A DNA stretch of 64,000 nucleotides. It comes from JAITVB01 sp031553805. Its GTDB lineage: Bacteria > Bacteroidota > Bacteroidia > Bacteroidales > Rikenellaceae. The stretch is taken from positions 195,361 through 259,360 of the forward strand of contig JAVBLC010000001.1 in assembly GCA_031553805.1 (NCBI GenBank), read 5' to 3'. Within the stretch, counting starts at the first letter, position 1; every line of letters begins with the position of its first letter. A model generated the notes under the pieces. The model did no database searches. It saw only the letters and a list, made by a program, of their open reading frames with translations, and was not told the DNA's origin. Position numbers and translations under genes: made by a program. Of the stretch, positions 26,708-36,345 are shown in pieces.

Positions 26708-28633
26708 ATGAAAAGACCTTTCCTTATTTTCGTCATCGCGCTGCTGATGGGTTCGGTTGCGCAGGCCCAGGACGAAAACGAACGGGCCTACTTATACCCC
26801 GTTCTCAAACCCCAGGAGAACAACCGCCGCATCGAACCCAAACCTCTCGTCGAAGGCTGGGCCACGCAACGCGTCGAAGAAAAGATCAACCGCGGCCTGA
26901 TCGCCCTGCGCAACAACCGGGGCGAGATGTACCTCAGTTGGCGCCTGCTCAAGGACGACCCCTCGGGCGTAGCCTTTAACATCTACCGTTCATCCAACAA
27001 CGGCAAGAGTTTTTCGAAAGTCAACGGCAAACCCCTGACCGCCACTACCGATTTTATCGACAAGGGGGCGGGTAATGGCGTATATACCTATCAGATCCGT
27101 CCTGTCATGGGCGGCAAAGAGGGGGGACCTTCCGAGAAAGTGACCCCGGTTGCTGACGGGTTGAATTACTGCTCGATAAAATTCCAGGGCGATTACGTCA
27201 TTCAAAAAGTGGCGCTGGCCGACCTGAACGGTGACGGCAACTACGACTTCATCATCAAGCAGCCCAACCAGGCGACCGACCCCGGCGTGTGGCGGCGCAG
27301 CCCCGACACGTTCAAGATCGAGGCCTATCTCCACGACGGCACTTTCCTCTGGCGCAAAGACCTGGGATGGAACATCGAACAGGGGGTGTGGTACTCGCCC
27401 TTCATTGCCTGGGATTTCGACGGCGACGGCGGGGCCGAGATCGCCGTGAAGACCGCCCCCACGAACCGCGACTACCGCGACCCGCAAGGGCGTGTGGTGG
27501 GTACGCCGTCGTTCTGGTATGCGGGTGAGTTTCCGCAAGCCGACTTTACCGATCCCTGCCCCGAATTCTGCTCGATCCTCAACGGTATGACCGGCGAAGT
27601 GCTCGACAGCGTGCCCTGGCCGCCGCAGTCGCAACGCGTGGGCGATTACGTGCGCACGAACCGCAACCAGATAGGCGTGGCCTACCTCGACGGCAAGACC
27701 CCTGCCCTGCTGCTCAACCGCGGAACCTACCGGGCGATGCTGTTAGACGCCTATCAATTTAAAAACGGCAAACTCGAAAAGTTGTGGTCGTGGGACGGTG
27801 ACGAAGAGAACCCGGTCATCCGCAGCCAGGGGGCGCACCAGATGCTTTCGGTCGATGTCGACGGCGACGGCCGCGACGAGATCGTGATGGGCTCTGTGAC
27901 GGTCGACGACAACGGCACAGCCCTTTGGTCGACCGGCTTCGGCCACCCCGACAAGGCGATCGTGGGCAAGGTTTCGCCCGACCGCGAAGGGCTGCAGATC
28001 ATCTATGCCTGCGAAGTGTGGCACATGGAAAACGGCGTGGCGCTGGTCGACGCCCGCACTGGTGAAACGATATGGAACATCGGCTACCGCACCCAGCACG
28101 TGGGTGACGCGGCGATGGTCGACCTCGATCCGGCCTATCCCGGCCTCGAATGCTTCGGCGAGGAAGCGACCAAAGCCGGGCAGGACGACCGCTATATGTT
28201 CACCGCCGACGGCCGGCGCATCGGTTCGACCGACATCACCCCCGGCTGCCGCGAGTGGATCTGGTGGAACAACGATATGCTGCGCGCCACCACCCAGCGC
28301 GACCGCGCAAGCGGCACGTTCAACGTGATCAAATACCAGGACAAATCGGTGCTGGCCAGCGGCCTGCAGGGCCAGATCATGATGATCGCCGACGTGAGCG
28401 GCGACTGGCGTGAGGAGATTATCACGATGTTGCCGGGCGAACTGCGCATCTATTCGACTACGATCCCGGCCCGCGACCGCCGCGTGAGCCTGATCCAGGA
28501 TCCGCTCTACCGCAACTACATCGCCCACCGGTCGATGGGTTACGACCAGCCCCCGATGACGTCTTACTATATGGGGGTCGATCCGGCCGACGCTTCGAAA
28601 TATACGCCTTTGATTCAACCTGTAACGAAATAA
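26708..28633 (+). CDS. Rhamnogalacturonan lyase, PL11 family
   Basis: Secreted lyase that cleaves the rhamnose-galacturonate backbone of RG-I pectin by beta-elimination. 641 residues; signal peptide MKRPFLIFVIALLMGSVAQAQ. An N-terminal fibronectin-like part (about 40-130; GLIALRNNRGEMYLSWRLL) precedes the eight-bladed propeller with repeated calcium-binding loops of the type DLNGDGNYDF, DFDGDGGAEI and DVDGDGRDEI, then SYYMGVDP near the C-terminus. Start at 26708 is chosen at the signal peptide; upstream frame is out of context. GH105 follows 4 bp later, so the two act in sequence on RG-I. Confidence 0.93.
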   Translation: MKRPFLIFVIALLMGSVAQAQDENERAYLYPVLKPQENNRRIEPKPLVEGWATQRVEEKINRGLIALRNNRGEMYLSWRLLKDDPSGVAFNIYRSSNNGKSFSKVNGKPLTATTDFIDKGAGNGVYTYQIRPVMGGKEGGPSEKVTPVADGLNYCSIKFQGDYVIQKVALADLNGDGNYDFIIKQPNQATDPGVWRRSPDTFKIEAYLHDGTFLWRKDLGWNIEQGVWYSPFIAWDFDGDGGAEIAVKTAPTNRDYRDPQGRVVGTPSFWYAGEFPQADFTDPCPEFCSILNGMTGEVLDSVPWPPQSQRVGDYVRTNRNQIGVAYLDGKTPALLLNRGTYRAMLLDAYQFKNGKLEKLWSWDGDEENPVIRSQGAHQMLSVDVDGDGRDEIVMGSVTVDDNGTALWSTGFGHPDKAIVGKVSPDREGLQIIYACEVWHMENGVALVDARTGETIWNIGYRTQHVGDAAMVDLDPAYPGLECFGEEATKAGQDDRYMFTADGRRIGSTDITPGCREWIWWNNDMLRATTQRDRASGTFNVIKYQDKSVLASGLQGQIMMIADVSGDWREEIITMLPGELRIYSTTIPARDRRVSLIQDPLYRNYIAHRSMGYDQPPMTSYYMGVDPADASKYTPLIQPVTK

Positions 28634-28637
28634 TTTT

Positions 28638-29780
28638 ATGAAAAAAATCCTCCTGATCCTTGCCACGGCCCTCCTCGCGGGGTGGGCAACATCCCCTGCC
28701 GAGGCGCAGCAAAAACCGAAAAAAGCCGACGTGCTGCGGGCGCTGACCACGGCCAACAACTACTATATGAAACGTTGGCCCGATCCGGGCCAAGGGATAC
28801 CTTACCCATCGCGTGCCCGTGTCTATCCGGGCAACATCTGGACCCGCGCCGTCTATTTCGAGGGTGAGATGGCCCTGTATAACCTGACCCAGGACAAAAA
28901 ACTGCTCGATTACGCCACGCTGTGGGGCGAGCGTTTTGACTGGGACCTGAACCGCGGTTACACCACGCGCAATGCCGACAACCAGTGTTGCGGACAGACT
29001 TATTTGGAGCTTTACCGGATCGACCCGCAACCCCAGCGGATGGAGATCATCAAGCGGTCGATCGACGCGATGATGGACTCGACACAAATCGACGACTGGA
29101 CGTGGATCGACGCGATCCAGATGGCGATGCCGATCTTTGCCCAACTGGGGGTGATCACGGGCGACAAGGCTTATTTCGAGCGGATGTATGAGATGTATAA
29201 CTACACCAAGACGCAGATCGGCGACAACGGGCTCTATAACCCGGCCGACCGGCTGTGGTGGCGCGACGCCGATTTCGACCCGCCTTACGTGGAACCCAAC
29301 GGCGAGGACTGTTACTGGTCGCGCGGCAACGGTTGGGTCGTGGCGGCGATGGTGCGTGTCCTGGAGATCATCCCGGCCGACGAACCGCACCGCGGCGAAT
29401 ACGTAAAAATGTTGCAGGATATGTGTTCGGCGTTGGTGCCGCTGCAGCGTGCAGACGGGTTCTGGAATGTGAGTTTGCACGATCCGACGCATTTCGGGGG
29501 CAAGGAGTTGACCGGGACGGCGTTGTTCGTTTACGGGATGGCCTATGGGGTGAACACCGGGCTGCTCGATGCGAAGACTTACCGGCCGGTGATTTACAAA
29601 GCCTGGAATGCGCTGGTGAAGGACTGCCTGCATCCGGACGGGTTCCTGGGCTACGTGCAGGGGACGGGCAAGGAGCCGAAGGACGGGCAGCCGGTGACCT
29701 ATACGAGTATGCCTGATTTTGAGGACTATGGGCTTGGGGCTTTTCTGCTTGGCGGCACGGAAGTCTATAAGATGAAATAA
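28638..29780 (+). CDS. Unsaturated rhamnogalacturonyl hydrolase, GH105
   Basis: Removes the unsaturated galacturonyl residue from the RG-I disaccharides produced by the lyase upstream. 380 residues; signal peptide MKKILLILATALLAGWATSPAEA. The (alpha/alpha)6-barrel contains DDWTWIDAIQMAMP, where the Asp of WIDA matches the catalytic acid of YteR/YesR, as well as CYWSRGNGWVVAAMVRVLE and DGFLGYVQGTGKEP. It forms a two-gene operon with the PL11 lyase. No SusC/SusD pair or regulator for this locus lies within the window. Confidence 0.92.
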   Translation: MKKILLILATALLAGWATSPAEAQQKPKKADVLRALTTANNYYMKRWPDPGQGIPYPSRARVYPGNIWTRAVYFEGEMALYNLTQDKKLLDYATLWGERFDWDLNRGYTTRNADNQCCGQTYLELYRIDPQPQRMEIIKRSIDAMMDSTQIDDWTWIDAIQMAMPIFAQLGVITGDKAYFERMYEMYNYTKTQIGDNGLYNPADRLWWRDADFDPPYVEPNGEDCYWSRGNGWVVAAMVRVLEIIPADEPHRGEYVKMLQDMCSALVPLQRADGFWNVSLHDPTHFGGKELTGTALFVYGMAYGVNTGLLDAKTYRPVIYKAWNALVKDCLHPDGFLGYVQGTGKEPKDGQPVTYTSMPDFEDYGLGAFLLGGTEVYKMK

Positions 29781-30134
29781 CGTTTAAAGCAAAGTCCCCC
29801 AGGAAAGCATAGCTTTAGCTTCGCTGAGCTCCACTTCGTTCCGGTTCCAGAAAATTTTTTAACTGCGTTGAGCTTGCCCGCTGCCATGCAGCGACCTAGG
29901 TTGCGGCGCTTTTTATAAAAAGCGCCAGTTCTCTCCAAAGAAAATCGGCGGAAGCAATTTGCTTCCGCCGATTTTTTGATGGCCACCGCACGGGGTAGAT
30001 TTGCTGGCAAATCTGCCTAGGAAAGCTGGCCACGACGCATTTAAACTGGTCGGTGAACTGCCGCTTTTGAAAAAGCGGCGCCAAAACTTTTCGGCGATGC
30101 TTTGCATCGCATGACTGACTTTGCTTAGAACTGC
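29781..30134. repeat. Intergenic repeat copy R2 with bidirectional terminator
   Basis: Noncoding 354-bp spacer between convergent GH105 and gltA. Parts in order: left flank with aaagcaaagtcccccaggaaagc; core palindrome at 29905-29926 (GGCGC-TTTTTATAAAAA-GCGCC); a 25-nt perfect palindrome at 29946-29970 (CGGCGGAAGCAA arms) flanked by AAAAT and ATTTTTT, which would terminate transcripts from both sides; a gatttgctggcaaatc hairpin; a second core-like hairpin GCCGCTTTTGAAAAAGCGGC at 30060-30079; and GCGATGC/GCATCGC at about 30092-30110. Confidence 0.7.
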
Positions 30135-31496
30135 CTAACGCTTCTTCATCGGCACGAACGGCGTCTTCTCCGATATATTTTTATAAGCCGGACGGATAAT
30201 TCGTTTGCTGTCAAAGTTCAATTCCTCGATCCGGTGAGCTGTCCACCCCGTGATGCGCGACATCGCGAACAACGGCGTATACACCTCCTGCGGCAACCCG
30301 ATCATCTCATACACAAACCCCGAGTAAAAGTCCACATTCGCACAAACCCGCTTGTTGACCTTTTCGCCCTTGAATGACATAAACACCTCGACGGCACGCT
30401 CTTCCAACAGCTCCAGAAACGCAAATTCCTCCTGCAGCCCTTTCTCCTTGGCCAGCTCGCGCGCCCACTCCTTGAGCACCAGCGCACGCGGGTCGGAGAT
30501 CGTATAGACCGCGTGTCCGATCCCGTAGATCAGCCCGGTGCGGTTATATGCTTCACGGTTCAGCATCCGCTTCAGGTAAGCGTCGATCTCCTTGCGGTCG
30601 TCCCACTTCTTGATGTTTTCCTTCAGGTGGTTAAACATATTGATCACCGCCAGGTTGGCTCCCCCGTGCAACGGCCCTTTCAACGAACCGATGGCCGCCG
30701 CGATCGACGAATAGGTGTCGGTCCCCGACGAGCTGGTCACACGCACCGTGAACGTCGAGTTGTTCCCCCCGCCGTGCTCGGCGTGAAGGATCAGCGCCAG
30801 GTCGAGAATCTTCGCTTCGAGCTCCGAAAAATGGTCGCCTTTAAGCATATACAGGAAATTTTCGGCCAACGAATACTCTTCCTTCGGGTGGCGGATATGC
30901 AGCGAACGCCCCTCGAGGCTGTGGCGCATGATCTGATAGGCGTAGGCGATGATCGTCGGGAATTTGGCGATCAGGTCGATCGACTGCCGCATCAGGTTGT
31001 CGCGCGAGGTATTGTCCGGGTCGGGATCGAAAGTATACATTTCCAATACGCTGCGGGCCAGAATGTTCATAATGTTTCCGCCCTCGAGATCGAGGATGTT
31101 CATCTTGGTCTTCTGCTCGAGCGGCAACGCGTTGTTGAGCAACCGCTGGAAAATGGTCAGCTCCTCGCGGTCGGGCAGGAAACCCGCCAGCAGCAGGAAC
31201 GCCGTTTCTTCGAAACCGAAGCGTTTCTCACCATAAATTCCTTTGACGAGGTCTTCCACGTCGATCCCGCGGTAGAACAGTTTTCCGGGGATCGCCTTCA
31301 GACCGCCTTCCGGCAGGCGCTCATAGCCCACCACGTCGCCGATCTTGGTCAGCCCCACGAGTACCCCCGAATGGTCTTCGTTGCGCAGGCCGCGCTTGAC
31401 GTTATAGGTGTTGAACAATTCGGGGTCGATGTGGCTTGTCGCCTTGATTGATTCCGACAACTTGTAGATCATATATTCATCCTTCATCTCTTTCAT
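30135..31496 (-). CDS. gltA: Citrate synthase
   Basis: Condenses acetyl-CoA and oxaloacetate to citrate. 453 residues with the catalytic regions LHAEHGGGNNSTFTVRV (substrate His), GPLHGGAN and GIGHAVYTISDPRA (second His), plus an Asp/Arg-containing C-terminal region (VDFYSGFVYEMIGLPQEVYTPLFAMSRITGW). The start at 31496 lies among several ATGs (also 31484 and 31472), so the exact N-terminus is uncertain. Last gene of acn-icd-gltA, 30 bp after icd; the three together make 2-oxoglutarate from oxaloacetate for glutamate synthesis. Confidence 0.93.
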   Translation of the reverse strand: MKEMKDEYMIYKLSESIKATSHIDPELFNTYNVKRGLRNEDHSGVLVGLTKIGDVVGYERLPEGGLKAIPGKLFYRGIDVEDLVKGIYGEKRFGFEETAFLLLAGFLPDREELTIFQRLLNNALPLEQKTKMNILDLEGGNIMNILARSVLEMYTFDPDPDNTSRDNLMRQSIDLIAKFPTIIAYAYQIMRHSLEGRSLHIRHPKEEYSLAENFLYMLKGDHFSELEAKILDLALILHAEHGGGNNSTFTVRVTSSSGTDTYSSIAAAIGSLKGPLHGGANLAVINMFNHLKENIKKWDDRKEIDAYLKRMLNREAYNRTGLIYGIGHAVYTISDPRALVLKEWARELAKEKGLQEEFAFLELLEERAVEVFMSFKGEKVNKRVCANVDFYSGFVYEMIGLPQEVYTPLFAMSRITGWTAHRIEELNFDSKRIIRPAYKNISEKTPFVPMKKR

Positions 31497-31526
31497 CGTT
31501 TTTCCTCCTCTTTATCTGTGTGAAAT

Positions 31527-32786
31527 TTACAGGTTTTTAATTACTATTTCGCCGAACGCTGTGGTGGAGAGCGATTTGCCGCTGTCCATAAAACGCGCCA
31601 AGTCATTAGTCGCTTGATGTTGTCCAAAAGTCCGCTCAAGGGCGGCTTCGATCGCCTGCGCCGCCTCGCTCCAGCCGAGGTATTCGAGCATCATCACCCC
31701 CGAAAGCAACAGCGACGAGGGGTTTACTACATTTTGGCCTGCAATGCCGGGAGCGGTGCCGTGAGTCGCTTCGAATACCGCATGGCCCGTCCGGTAATTG
31801 ATGTTCGCCCCCGGAGCGATGCCGATACCGCCGACCATCGCCGCCAACTGGTCGGAAATGTAGTCGCCGTTGAGGTTTAAGGTGGCGATCACCGAATATT
31901 CCTCGGGGATCAGCAGCGTGTTTTGCAGAAAGGCGTCGGCGATTACATCCTTTACGATCACCTTTCCGGCGGCCTCGGCTGTCACCAAGGCTTTCCGGGC
32001 TGCCTCGGCCCCCTGCTCTTTTTTGATGACATCGAACTGGTTCATAGTAAATGTCTTATCGGAAAATTCGCGCTCGGCCAAGGCGTAGCCCCAAGTCTTA
32101 AATCCGCCTTCGGTGAATTTCATGATGTTGCCCTTGTGGACAAGCGTCACCGAAGGCAGGCGCCGGTCTACGGCATACTCGATCGCCGAACGGACCAACC
32201 GCTCGCTCCCCTCCTGCGATACCGGTTTCACGCCGAAAGCCGAGGTTTCGGGAAAGCGCACTTTGGTGACACCCATTTCGCCAGCCAGAAAATCATAAAA
32301 CTTGCGCGCTTCGGGCGTACCGGCGGCCCACTCGATCCCGGCATAAATATCTTCCGTGTTCTCCCGGAAGATATGCATATCGACTTTCTGCGGCTCTTTC
32401 ACCGGCGAAACGACCCCTTTGTACCAGCGCACCGGACGCAGGCAAACATAGAGGTCCAACTCCTGGCGCAACGCCACGTTCAGCGACCGCATCCCGCCAC
32501 CGACGGGCGTGGTGAGCGGCCCTTTGATCCCGACCAGATAATATCGGAAAGCGTCGAGCGTCGCATCGGGCAACCAGGTGCCCACGGCGTTAAACGACTT
32601 TTCGCCCGCCAGCACTTCCATCCATTCGATGGCCCGCACCCCGCCGTAGCATTTTTTGACACTTGCGTCAATTACAGCCTGGGCCACGGGGGTGATCTCG
32701 GCCCCCACGCCGTCGCCCTCGATGTAAGGGATCGACACCCGATCGGGGACGACCAGTTTTTCAGAAATTATTTCGATTTTGCCCAT
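31527..32786 (-). CDS. icd: Isocitrate dehydrogenase
   Basis: Oxidises isocitrate to 2-oxoglutarate and CO2. 419 residues; motifs IPYIEGDGVGAEITP near the N-terminus, LRPVRWYKG (isocitrate-binding Arg residues), the FRENTEDIYAGIEW signature, and NLNGDYISDQLAAMVGGIGIAPGANI. NADP specificity is likely from the family but not proved here. It starts 4 bp after the acn stop and precedes gltA, forming a three-gene operon. Confidence 0.94.
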   Translation of the reverse strand: MGKIEIISEKLVVPDRVSIPYIEGDGVGAEITPVAQAVIDASVKKCYGGVRAIEWMEVLAGEKSFNAVGTWLPDATLDAFRYYLVGIKGPLTTPVGGGMRSLNVALRQELDLYVCLRPVRWYKGVVSPVKEPQKVDMHIFRENTEDIYAGIEWAAGTPEARKFYDFLAGEMGVTKVRFPETSAFGVKPVSQEGSERLVRSAIEYAVDRRLPSVTLVHKGNIMKFTEGGFKTWGYALAEREFSDKTFTMNQFDVIKKEQGAEAARKALVTAEAAGKVIVKDVIADAFLQNTLLIPEEYSVIATLNLNGDYISDQLAAMVGGIGIAPGANINYRTGHAVFEATHGTAPGIAGQNVVNPSSLLLSGVMMLEYLGWSEAAQAIEAALERTFGQHQATNDLARFMDSGKSLSTTAFGEIVIKNL

Positions 32787-32790
32787 AGCG

Positions 32791-35046
32791 TCATTTTTTT
32801 GAAAGATAGTTCAATGCGCTTCCCGCCTTGAACCAGGCAATTTGCAATTCATTGTAAGTGTGTACGGCTTCGAAGCGCTCGGTCATCCCGTCTGGATGTT
32901 TTACTTCGACCGTCAGGTTCTTGCCGGGGGTAAATGATTCGAGGCCCAGCACGGAAATCCTGTCGCGCTCACCGATACGGTCATAGTCGGCTTTGTCGGC
33001 AAACGTGAGTGCCAGCATTCCTTGCTTCTTGAGGTTGGTTTCGTGGATCCGCGCAAACGACTTGCAGAGGATCACTTTCACGTTCAAAAAGCGCGGTTCG
33101 AGGGCGGCGTGTTCGCGCGAGGAGCCTTCGCCGTAGTTTTCTTCGGCGACCACGATCGAGCCGAAGTCCAGCGCTTTATAGTCCTTGGCGGCGGCAGAAA
33201 CGGGTTCATACCCACCGTCAAGCGGATTGAGCACGCTGTTGGTCTGCCCATTGAAAGTATTGACCGCTCCCATCAGCAAATTCTCAGAAATATTCTCAAG
33301 GTGTCCGCGGAAGCGCAGCCACGGGCCCGCCATTGAGATGTGGTCGGTAGTGCATTTTCCTGCAACTTTAATGAGCAGAAGCAATCCCTTGAAGTCATCC
33401 GCCCGGAACGGCGCAAACGGTTTCAGCAATTGCAGGCGTTGCGAGTCGGGGGCGATACGGATCTTGACACCCGACCCATCAGCAGAAGGAGCCGCATAAC
33501 CCGGATCGTCGACTGAAAAACCTTTCGGCGGCAAGGTGTCGCCGGACGGTGCGTCGAGCGCTACAGCAACCCCGTCTTTGTTTACCAATTTGTCCGTCAG
33601 TGGATTAAACGAAAGGTCGCCGGCCAGCGTCAACGCCGTCACCACCTCGGGCGAGGCGACGAAAGCGTGGGTGTCGGGATTGCCGTCGGCCCGCTTCGCA
33701 AAGTTTCGGTTAAAGGAGGTGACGATTGAGTTCGGACGTCCGGTAGAGCCGTCGTTGCGGTTCCACTGCCCGATGCACGGGCCGCAGGCGTTTGTAAAGA
33801 TCTGGCCTCCGATAGACTCGAAGTCGGCGATCAACCCGTCGCGGCGCGCGGTTTCAAATACCTGCTGCGAGCCGGGGTTGATGAGATACTGGGCTTTCAC
33901 CTCGAGCCCCTTGGCCGCCGCCTGACGCGCCACGGAAGCCGCCCGGGCCAGGTCTTCATACGACGAGTTGGTACACGAACCCACCAATCCGACCTCCATC
34001 CGCTGCGGCCAGCCCTTTTCGCGGACCAACTTTCCGAATTCGGAAATAGGGTGGGCGGCGTCGGGGGTGAACGGGCCGTTGAGGTAAGGTTCCAGGGTCG
34101 ACAGGTCGATCTCGATCACCCGGTCGTAATACGTTTCGGGCGAGGCCACTACCTCGGGATCGGGCGACAGGTCGGCGGCCTGTTTCGCTGCGGCAGCGGC
34201 CACTTCGCTGCGGCCCGTGGCACGCAGGTAAGCCGCCATGGCGTCGTCATACGCAAAAATTGAGGTCGTTGCCCCCACCTCGGCCCCCATATTGCAGATC
34301 GTCGCCTTGCCCGTAGCGGAAAACGACGCCGCACCAGGGCCGAAATATTCGAGGATAGCGTTCGTCCCCCCTTTCACGGTGAGGATGCCCGCCAGTTTCA
34401 GGATCACATCTTTCGGAGAAGCCCAGCCGCTCAGCTTTCCTGTCAGCTTTACGCCGATCAGCTTTGGCATTTTCAATTCCCACGGAATGCCGGCCATCAC
34501 GTCCATCGCGTCGGCGCCGCCCACGCCGATGGCGATCATCCCCAGCCCGCCGGCGTTAGGAGTGTGCGAGTCGGTGCCGATCATCATTCCGCCCGGAAAG
34601 GCGTAGTTTTCGAGCACCACCTGGTGAATGATCCCCGCCCCCGGTTTCCAGAACCCGATGCCGTATTTGTCGGACACATTTTTAAGAAATTCATACACTT
34701 CGCTATTGGCCGTCACCGCTTTCTTCAGGTCGGCCGCCGCCCCGGTTTCGGCCGTGATCAGGTGGTCGCAGTGCACCGACGAGGGCACCGCCACCCGGTC
34801 GCGCCCGGCGGTCATAAACTGCAACAGCGCCATCTGGGCCGTCGCATCCTGCATCGCCACCCGGTCGGGACGGAAATTGACATAATCCTCACCCCTCCGA
34901 AATCTTTCAAGAGTGGCCGTATTGTATAAGTGGGCGTATAATACTTTTTCGGCCAGCGTCATCGGACGGCCCAGCACCTGCCGCGCCGCATCGACCCGCG
35001 CCCCGAACGAGGCATACACCCCTTGAATCATCTCCAGGTCAAACAT
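32791..35046 (-). CDS. acn: Aconitate hydratase
   Basis: Interconverts citrate and isocitrate using a [4Fe-4S] cluster. 751 residues, the mitochondrial-type aconitase common in Bacteroidota. Visible: DSHTPNAGGLGMIAIGVGGADAM (about residues 164-187), the first cluster Cys in LVGSCTNSSYEDL, the paired Cys in NACGPCIGQWNR, and the swivel domain GEGSSREHAALEPR. First gene of acn-icd-gltA. A TATATTTG -7 element lies upstream. Confidence 0.95.
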   Translation of the reverse strand: MFDLEMIQGVYASFGARVDAARQVLGRPMTLAEKVLYAHLYNTATLERFRRGEDYVNFRPDRVAMQDATAQMALLQFMTAGRDRVAVPSSVHCDHLITAETGAAADLKKAVTANSEVYEFLKNVSDKYGIGFWKPGAGIIHQVVLENYAFPGGMMIGTDSHTPNAGGLGMIAIGVGGADAMDVMAGIPWELKMPKLIGVKLTGKLSGWASPKDVILKLAGILTVKGGTNAILEYFGPGAASFSATGKATICNMGAEVGATTSIFAYDDAMAAYLRATGRSEVAAAAAKQAADLSPDPEVVASPETYYDRVIEIDLSTLEPYLNGPFTPDAAHPISEFGKLVREKGWPQRMEVGLVGSCTNSSYEDLARAASVARQAAAKGLEVKAQYLINPGSQQVFETARRDGLIADFESIGGQIFTNACGPCIGQWNRNDGSTGRPNSIVTSFNRNFAKRADGNPDTHAFVASPEVVTALTLAGDLSFNPLTDKLVNKDGVAVALDAPSGDTLPPKGFSVDDPGYAAPSADGSGVKIRIAPDSQRLQLLKPFAPFRADDFKGLLLLIKVAGKCTTDHISMAGPWLRFRGHLENISENLLMGAVNTFNGQTNSVLNPLDGGYEPVSAAAKDYKALDFGSIVVAEENYGEGSSREHAALEPRFLNVKVILCKSFARIHETNLKKQGMLALTFADKADYDRIGERDRISVLGLESFTPGKNLTVEVKHPDGMTERFEAVHTYNELQIAWFKAGSALNYLSKK

Positions 35047-35069
35047 TTTTTCGTATGATTTATCAACTG

Positions 35070-35077
35070 CAAATATA
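35070..35077 (-). promoter_or_regulatory. -7 element for acn-icd-gltA
   Basis: Minus-strand TATATTTG, 23 bp ahead of the acn ATG. The -33 region is AT-rich without a clear TTG at 19-21 nt. Confidence 0.5.
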
Positions 35078-35159
35078 TAACAATTTGTTAAGAAAATATT
35101 TTCATGTTTTTCTTTTCACAGACTTTTGCCCTAAAAATACAAAAAACGGGGCAGAAATA

Positions 35160-35193
35160 AAAATGGCTCCGTCGGAGAACGGAGCCATTTTTT
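35160..35193. terminator. Bidirectional terminator between acn promoter and the HU-like gene
   Basis: Arms AAAATGGCTCCGT and ACGGAGCCATTTT around CGGAGA, with T runs readable on both strands. On the minus strand it ends the 35.2 kb gene 20 bp after its stop. Confidence 0.85.
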
Positions 35194-35213
35194 CAATATC
35201 GAAAAACGTTCCG

Positions 35214-36182
35214 TCAGTTTCCGGGCGCCGGGGTGGCGGCAGGTTGTTGTTCGGTCGGGGTTTCCGCTTCCTGGACTTGTTCCGTTTGGCCCGAGAGGTT
35301 GAAAACGGGCACTGATTCTGAGAAGTAGCCGTAGAGCATCACAATGATGGCGATCGCAGCAGCAGCGATGGCGATAATCAGGATCACATCGGGTTTCTTG
35401 CCGTCGGGACCGGCAAACACACGGGCCAACCGACCGGGTTGCGCGGCATGAGCCGCCGGGCGCTCGGAGCGTTCCGGAGCCGGCTCGGAAGCCGGAGCGG
35501 GACGCGATGTCTGAACAGGCTGTGTTTCATCATGTTCTGATGCTCGGACAGGTCTTGCGACGCTCGCAGGACGTTCTCCCCGAACCGGGCGTTCGGTACG
35601 CTGCGGCGGCTCGGCCGCCGTCGGGGCCGGGGTAGCCGGTTGGGCCGGACGTGCAGGTGCTTCCGACACAACGGGACGCGAGGCAGAATGTTCTGGCGCA
35701 GGTACGGGAGGAGCTGAAACCGGAGCCGCAGGTTCACGCTTTGCCGTTTGTTCCACCGGCAATTCGACCGCGGGCGAAGTTGCCGGGGCAGGTTTCTGGG
35801 CCGCCGGAGTTTCCGTCATGGGCCTTGGTTGCACAGGGGCTGCGGGCGAAGGCGCCGACGAAACCCCGGGCCGGAACGAGACGTCGAGCCCCAGGATGCC
35901 GTTGGCGTCGGGTTTCAGCGTCCCGAGCCCCGGGATCACGTAAAAACCGTTGCCGTCGATCGCCGCGTGCATCGCCGCCACATACTGCGATACGATGCCG
36001 CGTGCCTCGGCTTGCGTAGCGCCATAGGCCTGGGCCACAAGCCCGGTCAGTACCCCGTCGTCCTTATTTAGAAACGGCACGAAAAGCACCGCACCCTCTT
36101 CTTTCTTCAAAAATGCGCCGAACTCGGGCAACACCAATCGCCGGTTGTTGCGCAGATAATCCTGAATGACTTGTTCGATCAT
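35214..36182 (-). CDS. HU-like domain membrane protein with proline-rich linker
   Basis: A 322-residue protein. Residues 1-130 match the paired CCDC81-like prokaryotic HU domains (MIEQVIQDYLRNNRRLVLPE...VAQAYGATQAEARGIVSQYV...YVIPGLGTLKPD). About 130-265 is a disordered Ala/Pro/Glu/Arg linker. One membrane helix lies at about 271-292 (VILIIAIAAAAIAIIVMLYGYF), followed by a short Gln/Pro/Thr-rich tail. Homologs often carry a C-terminal peptidoglycan-binding SPOR domain, which is absent here. It may tether DNA or other proteins to the inner membrane (inference). Divergent from dprA. Confidence 0.78.
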   Translation of the reverse strand: MIEQVIQDYLRNNRRLVLPEFGAFLKKEEGAVLFVPFLNKDDGVLTGLVAQAYGATQAEARGIVSQYVAAMHAAIDGNGFYVIPGLGTLKPDANGILGLDVSFRPGVSSAPSPAAPVQPRPMTETPAAQKPAPATSPAVELPVEQTAKREPAAPVSAPPVPAPEHSASRPVVSEAPARPAQPATPAPTAAEPPQRTERPVRGERPASVARPVRASEHDETQPVQTSRPAPASEPAPERSERPAAHAAQPGRLARVFAGPDGKKPDVILIIAIAAAAIAIIVMLYGYFSESVPVFNLSGQTEQVQEAETPTEQQPAATPAPGN

Positions 36183-36237
36183 AATTCGTTCTGTGTTAAG
36201 TGCCTCCCTCCTCTCGGGATTTTTATTTCACCCCGGA

Positions 36238-36245
36238 CAAATATA
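36238..36245 (-). promoter_or_regulatory. -7 element for the HU-like gene
   Basis: Minus-strand TATATTTG, 55 bp before the ATG at 36182. No TTG found at the expected distance. Confidence 0.45.
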
Positions 36246-36264
36246 CGGAAATATTCCCGTCCCT

Positions 36265-36294
36265 TTGCCGGGAGGGCAAAAATAGTTACATTTG
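36265..36294 (+). promoter_or_regulatory. Promoter of dprA-tatD
   Basis: TTG at 36265-36267, exactly 19 nt, TACATTTG at 36287-36294. The predicted RNA start (about 36301) lies after the GTG/ATG-like start at 36292, which supports ATG 36346 as the real dprA start. Confidence 0.7.
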
Positions 36295-36345
36295 GTTCCT
36301 CTCCACCGAATTTTTTTCGAAAACGAACTGATCCCGCCACAAAAA

